This document shows, one piece after another, positions 1 through 10,124 of a stretch of DNA of 64,000 nucleotides. The stretch comes from Purpureocillium takamizusanense (taxonomy: Eukaryota > Ascomycota > Sordariomycetes > Hypocreales > Ophiocordycipitaceae). The notes beneath the pieces are model-generated. The model saw nothing but the letters and a program-made list of their open reading frames with translations, did no database searches and was not told the origin of the DNA. Where the stretch lies: assembly GCF_022605165.1 (NCBI RefSeq), contig NC_063077.1, positions 1,267,512 through 1,331,511 of the forward strand, in the 5' to 3' direction. The position numbers and the translations under genes were made by a program. Every line of letters starts with the position of its first letter. Within the stretch, counting starts at the first letter, position 1.

Positions 1-350
1 CGGGGCGCATGTACATAGGCACCGCCGCACCGCTTGCCGCGATGACACGACATAGCATAATTGAACAAAAATGACAACTGAGAATGTATGCGCGCGAGGG
101 GCAGTGACATGGCTTCATTTCGTGTGTAGTCGGGCGAGGGCGCTTCCAGTCGGTGGCGGATGGTCGCGTGAGTGCCCCCGATGGACGCGCTTATTCCCGT
201 GCCAGGGCCGTGCTGCGGTCGCCCGTGGCAGCTCGACCGGCCGATACGTACGGAGGAAAGCAGCTGGCCGCTCAGCTCAGCTTACGCTCGGCCGAAGCGT
301 CTGCTAGCCCGGCGCCCGCTGGTGGTACTAGGTAGGTAATCCGCGTGGGC

Positions 351-371
351 AAAAAAAAAAAAAAAAAAAAA
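351..371 (+). repeat. Poly(A) homopolymer
   Basis: Twenty-one consecutive A residues followed by GGAGAG. It could be a simple-sequence tract or the tail of an old retroposed copy, but no element body is seen beside it. Confidence 0.9.
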
Positions 372-440
372 GGAGAGAATGCGAATGCGACGCAAAATGA
401 GGCTGGTTTGGGCAAGTCGGTCGATGCACGGCGGAGACGT

Positions 441-464
441 CGCCGCCGCCGCCGCCGCCGCCGC
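441..464 (+). repeat. (GCC)n microsatellite
   Basis: About eight GCC/CGC triplets in a row outside any supported gene. Confidence 0.9.
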
Positions 465-1299
465 GCTGCCCACGGACTTTATATATGAGGCGCAGGTCAT
501 GTATAATTAACGTGGATGTAACCGCAGTTTTAGTAGTATGCACACCTGGCGCATGGTCCGGTCCGGACTCCGGAGTTTTATGTTGCCCCACCGTGGTGGT
601 ATCGAGCCCCTTTTCGGCAATTGAGTGACGAACGTACTCTGTAGGTGGAGTGAGTGGCTTATGACAAGTGGCTGCTGTCATGCAAGTTGCAAGGTGACTA
701 CATACGTACGTCGTGCTCGCAGACGGAGCGAGCACACGGCAATAATAGGTTAGTATGTCGTTCATCTGGCCGGTCTTTCAAACTTTCGTGTCGGATAGTC
801 ACGTGGATACACCAAGGCAATGAGAAGGTCAAACGTGGGCAATTCGGCTTTGTCGAGACATCTTTTGGCCAATGTCTGCGTGCCCCGTCTACAGCACCTG
901 TTGTTGATACGTGGCTACGCAGGCAGCGCACGCACAAAACGCACCGGGACTTTGTACGGCAGGATTGAAGCTGTCACTTTGCGGCCTCATGTACAGATGG
1001 AAGCAGGTATTTCATGTATTCTCTAATCGTGAAGATTGAGTGTACTTCTACATGGCTTGCCTTTTAATCTCCGGTAAAGACAGTATCGGGTGAGTTGGTA
1101 TTCTCTTGTCGAGCTTGTTCCGAGGCGACCGTCTCTTGAAAGACATTCGTTCGTGCAGCGGCTTAGTTGCTCGAGGGCCGGCATGGAGGCTGTGCCTACG
1201 TAAGAGGTGAGCTTTTTGCAATGTACACGACACTAAAATTCTGGAGGAACCTACCTCTTTCTCGCGCTATTACGAGTCCAACACCTTAGCATGTATTTC

Positions 1300-1743
1300 T
1301 CATGACCGTCGATCTGCGCTAGTAGTAAACTTACAATCTTCTTTTCGATGAGTTATGAGCCCAGTTAGCCGTTGATCTATTATTGAGCTTTCGCAGCAGG
1401 GCAGAAATAAAAAGTCTTTTACCTCTTCGAGACGTTTCCCCTCGTAGGGATCATAGGAACAGAAATTGGGAGCCCCTGGCATGAGGACAACGGGTTCTCT
1501 GCAGTCCCAGCACCATAGCTCTTCCGTGAAGTTACCCGCCTTGATCATTGCAAGCAGTTCATTCTCGCCGCGACCATCCTTCTGGAGTAGTTCATAGGGA
1601 GGGTGGTTTTTGCAGCCACCATCGCCGCATTCCAAGCTTGTTGAGCATCCGGACCTTGGTTGGAGGCCTCGCTGCGAGAGCGACGGAGGAGCAGCCGTAG
1701 CCGTCCCAATGGCAAGGGCGTAGAGTGCAGCGGAAGCCTTCAT
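1300..1743 (-). CDS. Small secreted cysteine-rich protein
   Basis: I do not recognise the family. The 147-residue product starts with a typical signal peptide (MKASAALYALAIGTATA, cleavage likely near APP), which is why the ATG at 1743 is preferred over an in-frame ATG 13 codons upstream. The mature part has nine cysteines, including an ECGDGGC cluster, a WCWDC motif and a CC pair, the pattern of small secreted proteins and effector candidates. No membrane anchor or known catalytic motif is visible. Its codons are less GC-rich than those of the neighbours. A GT...CTAAC...AG pattern near the 3' end could be a short intron that would change the C-terminus. A secreted role is inference from the signal peptide. 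Confidence 0.6.
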   Translation of the reverse strand: MKASAALYALAIGTATAAPPSLSQRGLQPRSGCSTSLECGDGGCKNHPPYELLQKDGRGENELLAMIKAGNFTEELWCWDCREPVVLMPGAPNFCSYDPYEGKRLEEVKDFLFLPCCESSIIDQRLTGLITHRKEDCKFTTSADRRS

Positions 1744-4700
1744 GGTGGATAAGGGCAGGCAATATCCGTGCATAGCTGCCAAGTAGGGGGGCCGCTATTA
1801 TGCTCTTTTGACTTTCAAACGACAGAGGGCGCAACGCCGTAATGAGGAAAGTTATTCGCACGGCTATTGACATTTGCTATTCGCGCTACAGCAGCACAAC
1901 AGTGTGCCTGCCTCGACACATGGTAGCCGACGCCTCTCAACGCTGCATCGCGCCGGCACGAAGCAGCTGCCGCATGAGGCCGTTAAATAGCGCTCTCTCT
2001 CCCGGGCCCCCCGACTAGAGAGAGACCTGGATCTCAACCTATTTTCTCAAGGCGCCCGACCCGACGAGCCGCCTGCTGCTGCCAACGATGCTGGTGGATT
2101 GGATCTCTTTATAGACCGCAACGCCCGGCGGCGCTGCTTGAGGCCGGCCGACGGCGTCCGTGACCTTTGGCCTCGCAGTCGTCGTCGGCATCTGGCAGGG
2201 GCGCGTGCATCCGGACCAGACTGGAGTCACTGGACCGAAGCAACTGGCCCCGTTGGCATGAGATTGGCAGGAAAACTACGGAAATGCAATTTTCCAGCGA
2301 ATTAGCTGCGTTGTGACGAAGTCACTCAAGAGAGATGTCGGCATGTGTTTGCGGCGCGTGGCTGCCCATGCATCCCATGCCTGCCCACACGTCCGAAATG
2401 GCCGGCGTGGCATGGCATGGGGGTGGGGGCGGGCCGAGAGAAATAAATGCCCGTGGAACGGTCATGCCAATAGCATAGAATCATGCTAATAGCACGACCT
2501 CTACGAAGTATGTGTACGTACTCGGGCATAGCGACCCGGGGGGGGGGGCTGCGCATCCATGCGTCGGGCCGGGGAACCTCACCTCACGTCACTTGTTCGG
2601 CGTCAGGGCGGGCGGCGAGCGCGGACACATAAGCGACGGCTACGACAATGACGCCGCGTACGTAACCGCGCCGATGGCAGATACATACGTGCGTTCGTGC
2701 AGAGACGGGAATATGGTGGCGCCTTTTCCTTGACCGCTGACGAACTGGGGGGCGGCACGGAGCTGAGGGCGCATGTCGAGACTTGGGTCGGGAGGCGGCC
2801 GGGCACGGCCTCTGTGGCTTGCACGGCACTTTACCGATGTGGCGGGACGCCTTCGAGGTGCTGTCCGAGGCGGCGCTACAATTTACGTGCTGTTTTCTTG
2901 GACAAGTCTGCCCGGTACGAAGCACGGGCGTCAGATGCCTAGCCGTTGGAGGGCAATACCGTGCCCCGTGCGGCTTAAGCTCGCGGTATATGGATGCTGG
3001 GTCCTGGACGTACGTACAAAGTACGAGGGATCAAGTATGTACGAGGGCGTATGGAGGGTGAGTGCATTGGACGTTGTAGAGAGAGGTGAAACGCGCAATG
3101 ACAATGGGCCCGTACATTTCCGTCGTATCACGCCCGTATATGGACAGACGTCTGCAACATATATTCGCAGTCAGTAATACTTGCTTGGGGCGCGGACGCG
3201 GGCATTACCAGATCCGGAATCTGATCCATATCCCATCGTCAGCACGGCGCGCAGCCAGAATATGCACGAAGGGTGTGAGGATGGGCTCCACCCCTGCCAA
3301 GGGCGAACGGTCCGTGGGCCGGCCGGGCCTCGGATGCGTGCGTGCGGGAGCGGCGCCGTGGCGACGGAGCAGCGTATCTCGCACCTACGGACCAAGCGCC
3401 AACTTGCAACGAAACTACTCCGTACATACGTAGTAGATGGCTTTCCCATCTGGGTCGGCTCGTCTGCTGTGCTTTCATGGTCGTCGGCTCAAGCCTGGAT
3501 TCCCAAACGCACCCACCACCAGTGCCGCACCACACCACACCACAATGCCCTGCTTCCCGTTCCCGCGCCGGATCGCGCCCAATCGGGGACCCGTGAGGCG
3601 TGCGGCGGCGCTTCCACGTGCGTTGCATCGGCATGGGCGGGTGGGCCGGCGCATCAGACGGACCGCTGGGCACCACTAGTACTACCTCAGGCGAACGGCA
3701 GATGAGAGTTTTGAGTTGCTCAGTACGGTGGTACGGAGTACATACATACAAGGTGCACACATACTTCGTACATATAGTATTCGGTCGTGCAGGGTGCGGC
3801 ACGGGGCCCCCAATGGCAATGCCGTGCCCGGCCGGCATCCCTGGATATTCTCCGAGCACCGAACAGCGGGCGCACAGCGCATAGGGGGCTGAATCTTCAA
3901 TGCCGCCCAGCGTGCGTGTGTGCATGGGCAGGGCGAACGGGCGGGAACGTAGGCAGACGACGAGGTGGCGGCGGCGGCGGCGTGCATGAGGGCGGCAAGG
4001 GGGGGGCGAGCTCTGCTTTTGTGACATGTCTGCCAGCTTGTTCTGTGCGGCGGCGGGGATTTGCTTTTCGATGGGTGGACAAGTGGTGAGGTGTGCTGTG
4101 CTGTGCTGTTGCTCGCCCACCTCAATTGCTTTTAATCGTTAGCGGGGGGGTCTGAGAGCTGACGCGCAGCCCGCGAACGGCTCCTTTTTGGGGATCCGAT
4201 GGTCTGAGGTGAGAAACAGCGGAAGGGCTGGGGGCGGGGCGGGGTTGCATCATTAAAGAAGAAGGAACAGGGCGATGCGTTTGGGGTTCGTTTGTTGGCG
4301 ACGAGGGGCCGGACAGAAGAACGAAAGGTACTGTAGGTGGGACGGATACAGACGACAGCGCATGCATGTATGCGCATATGCATCAGACGGACACCATGTC
4401 TGTGGTTTTGGCGGCGCTGTCATGTCGTCCCGTCTCGGTCGGTCTCGAGAGCCGCCGCGAGCTGCGTGCTGCCAGTTGACCTGACTGCCCGACGCCCAGG
4501 CCCAGGGGAAACACCGCCTGGACGCCAAGGCAGCGACCGTGAACCTGCAGACGAACGAGCGGCAGCTGTCGTGCCACCCGAGATGCCACCACCAATCTAC
4601 AAAGCTGCTGCAACGTGTGGTCATCATTGTCGCCTAACAATAAACCTCGTCATCTCGCGCAGTCTATTTGCCCCTCCCCTCGTGCGGATGCTGCCATGGC

Positions 4701-5520
4701 ACGAGGACTTGGGTCGCGCGCAACTTTACCACGGTGGCAAACACAAACGCCCCTCTCTCTCAGGGACCAGCAGGCGCCACCACCACTTCAGGGCCGCAAG
4801 GGACGGGAGCGTGCCCACTCTCTTATTAGGTTATGGGCGGCCGTGGACGGACCGGTTAGAGGTTGCTGCTGCTAGCACCTCAGGGCTCGGGTACTGCCGC
4901 TGTGACGCCTGTGTGACTTCTGCGTCGAAGGCGTCGGATCCAATCGAGGGAGCCTGGAGCACGGCCGCGCGCAGAGGCCGGCCCTTAGAGTGGAGCGGCC
5001 CCCGCCCAGCCTCTCCTGCCGACCCCTGCTCCGCCGCCACGCCCGCCGCAGCAACCACTGTACCTGTAACTTGCCCTACTACCATCGTCGGTGCCGGCCA
5101 TCTCAAGACCCTGCGCCGTCGTTGCGAGGTCAGCATCAATGGCGACTTGATTACGCGTCGGCGACGAGCTGGCCGGCGCGGTGCCTGTTCAACCAAGTAA
5201 GGACAGCTGCACTGTCCGGACGCTTCCCCCGGCGAGCACCCCCTGGTACCACCGTAGGTACCTGCCCCGCCGCTGCCGAATTGGCCGGCCGCCAACAGCC
5301 CAGTGCAGTGGACAGGACACGGTAGGTGCCTGCCTTATCTGGGTTGTCGATGCGCTGCAGACTTTCTGAGGTGGTGGCACCCACCCACGGCGCAGCACCT
5401 ACCCTGCCTTGACTGCCCTACCCAACCACCACCAACCTCGAGGCAGGCGTGCCTGGCCGCGTTAGTGACGGCTCTCGCCCCTGACGCCGTACGTGCTGCA
5501 GCACAGCGCACGCACGACCT
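1744..5520. other. Intergenic, no supported gene
   Basis: About 3.8 kb. Several long open frames occur on both strands, but they overlap one another, have skewed Arg/Pro/Ser composition and match no family I recognise. The stretch holds several short palindromic words of the TACGTAC / TACTTCGTAC type (2502-2523, 3009-3025, 3414-3436, 3729-3780). Confidence 0.5.
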
Positions 5521-6476
5521 TTGTCCATGGATCATCCCATCTCCTGCTTCTCCTGCTTCCTAATCCTCCTCATCCTCCTTCTCCTCTCCTCATCCTCGAC
5601 CTCGACCTCGACGGTCGCTTTCGCCCATCATCAATCACCCCAGGATCCCACCACCTCAATTGACGCGCACACGTGCGCTGCCGCCCCGAGTGTCCTGGCC
5701 ATCTTCATACCCCTGGCACCTGGCCTGTGCCCCTCATCTCGTCAAGGCCCCCGTCGTCGTCGACGCCGCCCCGGCTGCTCTCCTCCGTCTCACCCTTCTC
5801 GGTCTCTCCCTTTGCAGCGCCCACCGAGCCGGGAACTGCATCCCAGGCACTGGCAGCAGCACCCGTGCCACGCAGCGCCACCACCGCCCAACCCCCGACT
5901 CAGACGACGTCCACTGGAGATCCCGGTCAGGATCCAGAAAGCCACCTCCTCCCTGGGGCAGAAGCCACGAACCGACAGAACCCTGCACGGTCGCTCGCTG
6001 CGCAATCTGTACGAAGCAATCCATCCATCCATCCGGCTGCTCCAGTTTTCCGACCCGACCCCCGGGCTCTTCATCACGCATCAATCCAGCTGTTGCTCGC
6101 CTCCTGAATCGTCGCCTGCCGTCGTCAATCCCGTGCGGAGCTTGGACTCTTGCTTGCGTTGCTCAATTCGCTTCCTGCGTCGACCCAGCATCGCATCGTC
6201 GACCGCCTTCCGCACCTGGCCTGCCCACGTCGACGTGCCCTTGGTTTGCAGCCGTCTTGTCTCACTGCCCACCGACCACCCCCCCGGGGTCCCCTAGCCG
6301 ACTCGTTCCTTTGTTCGTTTCCTCGACACGACGGATCCGTCGTCTCCCTCTGTTTTCTTTCCAGCCCGCATCGACCACTCGTCGCTCTCGCCCGCTCCCG
6401 CCGACGCCCGCCGCTCCGTCCCATCATTTCCTCCCCGTATCCATTGTGCAGAGCGGTCCGCCGAATCGAATCGCCC
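5521..6476 (+). promoter_or_regulatory. CT-rich leader and promoter region of the 6477 gene
   Basis: The plus strand is strongly pyrimidine-rich (for example the TCCTCCTTCTCCTCT runs at 5560-5600 and CCATCCATCCATCC at 6018-6034), as in promoters and 5' leaders of well-expressed filamentous fungal genes. Frames run through it without stops but do not look coding. An intron in the leader cannot be excluded. The start of transcription is not defined by the sequence alone. Confidence 0.4.
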
Positions 6477-7172
6477 ATGATGCCTTCTCGCCTCAGCAAC
6501 GGGGCCTCGCAAACCAAGTTCGAGCTGCCCGCCCTCAACCTCGACTTTGGCAGCATCACCGACGGCACAAACATCCCCCCACCGCCCGCCTCCCCCCTTC
6601 AGGAGGTGCCCACGCCGCCTCAGACCCCGCCGGCCGACAAGAAGGAGCCTGCCGTCGCAGCAGCCGCCACCGCCACCGCCGCCAAGGCCGCAGCTCCCAA
6701 CGGGACTGCCAACGGGGGCTCTGACAAGCCCATCGCTTCCACACCACCAAATGGTAATCTCGCCGGAACCAAGCGGCCCGCCGATGAGCCGCCCCTGAGC
6801 CCCGCTGGGTCCGGCCGCCAGGGCAGCCTCCGCAGGCTGTTTAGTAGGAATATGCTGAACGCTAGTTATACAGAGGGCCGATCGCCCCTGACGGCCAACG
6901 GCTCCGTCACCAACCTGCCCCGACCTGAGAGCCGTGGCGCCTCGAGCATCGTCGACGACCGCAAGTCTAAGCGAAGCAGCGGATGGTTCCGGCGCCTACG
7001 CGGCGGCGACTCCAAGCGGTCCAGCCTCATCTTCGAGGACGCCTCGACCACGACAACGGCCCCTTCTCCGAAGAAACCCTCTGGCCCGCCGCCCCCGATG
7101 ATCCCAGAGCTCGCCGACCTCGAAAAGGACGACGGAGGCCTCGGCCACGACATGTTTAAGAATATCAAATAG
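6477..7172 (+). CDS. Conserved fungal basic low-complexity protein
   Basis: Product of 231 residues with no named domain that I recognise. The ATG pair at 6477/6480 is chosen because the conserved-looking start MMPSRLSNGASQTKFELP follows it and the sequence upstream is leader-like. The N-terminal half is rich in Pro and Ala. The middle has a RQGSLRRLFSRNML segment, followed by a very basic SKRSSGWFRRLRGGDSKR stretch that looks like a kinase-target or membrane/nucleic-acid contact region. The C-terminus (MIPELADLEKDDGGLGHDMFKNIK-type end) is acidic then basic. The single exon has a GC-rich third position. It resembles uncharacterised proteins of Sordariomycetes in layout; the function is unknown. 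Confidence 0.65.
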   Translation: MMPSRLSNGASQTKFELPALNLDFGSITDGTNIPPPPASPLQEVPTPPQTPPADKKEPAVAAAATATAAKAAAPNGTANGGSDKPIASTPPNGNLAGTKRPADEPPLSPAGSGRQGSLRRLFSRNMLNASYTEGRSPLTANGSVTNLPRPESRGASSIVDDRKSKRSSGWFRRLRGGDSKRSSLIFEDASTTTTAPSPKKPSGPPPPMIPELADLEKDDGGLGHDMFKNIK

Positions 7173-8103
7173 CCTGCGCCTGCCAAGTCGAGGCGCGGCG
7201 GCCGATGCAGCACGACATCGTGCAAGAGAACCCCTCTCTTCTTAGCTGGACGAGCCACGACGCCTCCGACGCGAACCAGGTTTTCTCATCAACTTTCATC
7301 TTTAACTCCCCCCTTCTTTAGCAACCCTCTATCATTGAACTTATCGAGTCTGTCGGCACCAGAGCCGGAAGCACGCGCACGCGGCCGTGGAGCCAGAAGG
7401 GGGAACGAGTCAGGGCACGCCAGGGACGTGCGAGAGCAAGAGGAGTGGCTAATCAAGATACCCAGCTCTTTTCCGAGCTCATTCATCTGACGTGTGGCCG
7501 TTTTGCGTTTTGTCCTTGCCGATGCACTTGTCTCGGCACGCTGCGGCATCTTCATCTGCGACCATTCGCCGCGAGAGGATGGCGCCACGTCGGACCGCGG
7601 CAGGGCATTATTTTCGGGGGGCGGAGGAGCGGACCGGACGCGGTCTTGGACGCGGAGAAGGACTATTATATTGGCTCACAGGGGGCATTGTGTCTATTTG
7701 AGTGCAGGTTTTGGACCATGGAGAGAGCAGTTTGGCAGAAGCTAGTCCCCAGCGTGGCAGGCGGTGGCTTGCACGGGCGTGGGCGACGCAATGTCTTTAT
7801 ATAAACGACGAGCTTTGGCGCGGGCAATTTACTGATGCACTAGCCACAAACGACTCTCATTGCGGCTGCATGTGTTGATTGCTGATGGACAGACTGTCTG
7901 CTTTGTGAGGGCGACTGCGGTGGTGGACTCTCCCGGTCCTCTCCTCGAACATACATGTAGAGGGGTTGTCACGATGGCCACGCGGTGGGTCATGATCTAC
8001 ATGTACTATTTGACTACTGACCGGTCTGCCCAGACAGCCCGCGTGCGGACACTTCCAAGCCTTCGCGCCGCCAAAGCCGCGGCTTCGCACCCCCACGACC
8101 CGC
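7173..8103. other. Intergenic between convergent genes
   Basis: Downstream of the 6477 gene and downstream of the SDR gene. It contains the 3' regions of both; no further gene is seen. Confidence 0.5.
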
Positions 8104-9573
8104 TTAGACGGCAAACTGGTTGGAGGCGAGCTTCTCGGCCAGCAGCTGGACCTCGCTGCGCAGGGCGGGGAGCATCTGGTCGAGGGCCTCGGGAGGGTCG
8201 GCGTTGAAGAGGGGCACGACGCGGGAGCCCGAGTGGAGGACCTCGAGGATGGTGCCGTCGCCGAGGGCCGGGTCGACGACGAGGCGGAGCATGGCACGGG
8301 CGACGTCGGACGCGGGGAGCCAGTTGACGGTGCCGCTGGCGAGGTTGGCCTTGGAGGGGTCGTTGTCGAAGATGGGCGTCTGCGAGCGGTCAGCCGGGGC
8401 CGCGAGGAGTGCGAAAGAAAGGGGAGGGGGGGGGGGTTCGATCTGGGGAAAGGAGCGCCCCATTGGGAGTGCCAAGGTGGGATAAGAGGAGAGAGAACGT
8501 CGACTGGGGGTCAAGGCGGGACAAAGGGGACAGGAAACGTCGCACCTTGACAGCGCCCGGGGCGACGGCACCGAAGCGAACGCCCACAGCGTCCCGCAGC
8601 ATGCCCATGGAGCGGACGAAGCCGTGCAGGCCATACTTGCTGGCAAAGTAGAGCGGGTAGGCGGGGGAGGCGGTGTGGCCAGCGATGCTGCTCACGGCGA
8701 CAAAGGTAGGGGGGTGGCGGTGGTGGTGGTGGTTGTTGTTGTTGTGACCGTTGGGCGTCGTCCCATTCGCGGCGGGGGCGGTGGTAGCAGTATTGGCGGC
8801 GACGGTGGCAGCAGTCATGCCGTTGCGCGTCCAGTGCGCGAGGGCGAGCTGGGCGAGGCGGATGGGGTGGACGAGGTTGATGGAGAGGGCGGCAAAGGCG
8901 CCAGGCTCTGCGGCCGCGTCGTCGCGCGAGGGGGAGAGCGGGTTGGAGTCGGTGCGCGGGGGGCTCCAGAAGGTGGACCAGGGGGGCTCGAAGATTCCCG
9001 CGCCGGCGACGACGATGGTGAGGGTGTGGGGGAAGGTGGTGGCGGCGAAGGAGAAGAGGGAGGTGAGCTGGGGGAAGGAGGAGACGTCGGTGCGGTGGAA
9101 GAGGGCGCGGGGGCGTTGCTGCTGCTGCGATGGGGGCGGCGGCGGCGGCGACGGGAGGGGGGAGGAGGAGGAAGATGTTGTTGACGTTGTTGTTGCAGAA
9201 GAAGAAGAAGCAGGGGGAGGAGGGGAAGAAGAAGAAAAAGCAGGAGAAGAAGGGGTGTACTGGTCGACGAGGGCTTGGGCTTCGGGCTGGAGGGCGAGGT
9301 CGCCGATGATGACGGAGCAGCCGCTCTCGAGGAGGAGGCGGGCGAAGGCGAGGTTGATGCCTGGAGACGGAGCCGAGTTAGAGGGGTCGTGCTATGGACG
9401 GTATTATGATGTGGAAGGGGGACGGGGGAGGAGGAGGAGGAGGAGGAGGAGGAGGAAGTAAACGAGGATGGGAAAGTGGACGAGAGCGAGCAAGAGCAAG
9501 TCTAGGGGCCCGTACCTGAACCAGCGCCGGTGATGAGGGCGGCCTTGCCCCGGATGACGTCGTCCATGGACAT
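8104..9573 (-). CDS. Short-chain dehydrogenase/reductase (SDR), three exons
   Basis: NAD(P)-dependent oxidoreductase of the classical SDR superfamily; the substrate is not predictable. Model: exons 9573-9516, 9360-8546 and 8379-8104, joining in frame to 382 residues. Both introns have GT-AG borders. The Rossmann cofactor loop is split by intron 1 (ITGAGS / GINLAF, residues about 14-25). The catalytic Ser lies in VAVSSIAGH and the Tyr-Lys pair in YPLYFASKYG. The order is that of 15-hydroxyprostaglandin or 5'-hydroxyaverantin dehydrogenase-like fungal SDRs. Odd point: between strands beta-2 and beta-3 there is an unusual Ser/Pro/Thr-rich insert of about 40 residues encoded by GA-rich DNA. No intron in that place keeps the frame. 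A second Asn/His run lies before the catalytic Ser. Confidence 0.85.
9426..9456 (+). repeat. (GGA)n microsatellite in SDR intron 1
   Basis: About ten GGA/GAG triplets. On the coding strand this is a CT-rich tract inside the first intron of the SDR gene. Confidence 0.85.
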
Positions 9574-10124
9574 GGTGGACGGTAGACGGTGGACTATAAT
9601 CCAGGGTTGCACTCGTGTTATGCTGCTGGCTTGTCTAGAGCAGACGGATGGTGGTACACGACAGAAGAGCACGCGAGATGTCGTTCGGCTTATATGTATT
9701 CATAGATAGGCAGGACCGTAGAGTAGGCATGCATGCTGCCCCACGTTCATCGTCCTGTTCAGCTAGTATCGAGTCCTCGTCTAGTCTTCTAGACGGTGGC
9801 ACCGCATCCCCTCCTCCAGATTGTCCAAAAGGGGAGACGGGGGGGCGCTCAGCCGGGAAGTTGCTTGCGACGGGCATCGTGACACGGCATGGTGGGCTGC
9901 TACCTATCCATCTACTGTACAGTATACGTATTATTAACATTGACTTTGGGGGACTCCACCTCGCATGCGTTTGATGGTCGGTCTATAGTGCAGGCTTGCT
10001 ACGTCAGTAACTGCTGGTGTACAATCTGTGTCACCTCATCTCGAGCTGGCTGGGACAACTGCCACCCACACCCTTCCGAATCTCGGTCCACGCTATCGTA
10101 TCGATGCGACCTCGCTACTTGCCG
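9574..10124. other. Intergenic, no gene seen
   Basis: Upstream of the SDR start and downstream of the transporter stop, so it should contain the SDR promoter. No other gene is supported. Confidence 0.5.

Larger units (their letters stand above)
1..1299. other. Intergenic, no gene seen
   Basis: No reading frame here has recognisable protein features. The stretch holds a run of 21 A residues (351-371), a GCC triplet tract (441-464) and scattered TACGTAC words like those in other spacers of this window. Confidence 0.5.
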
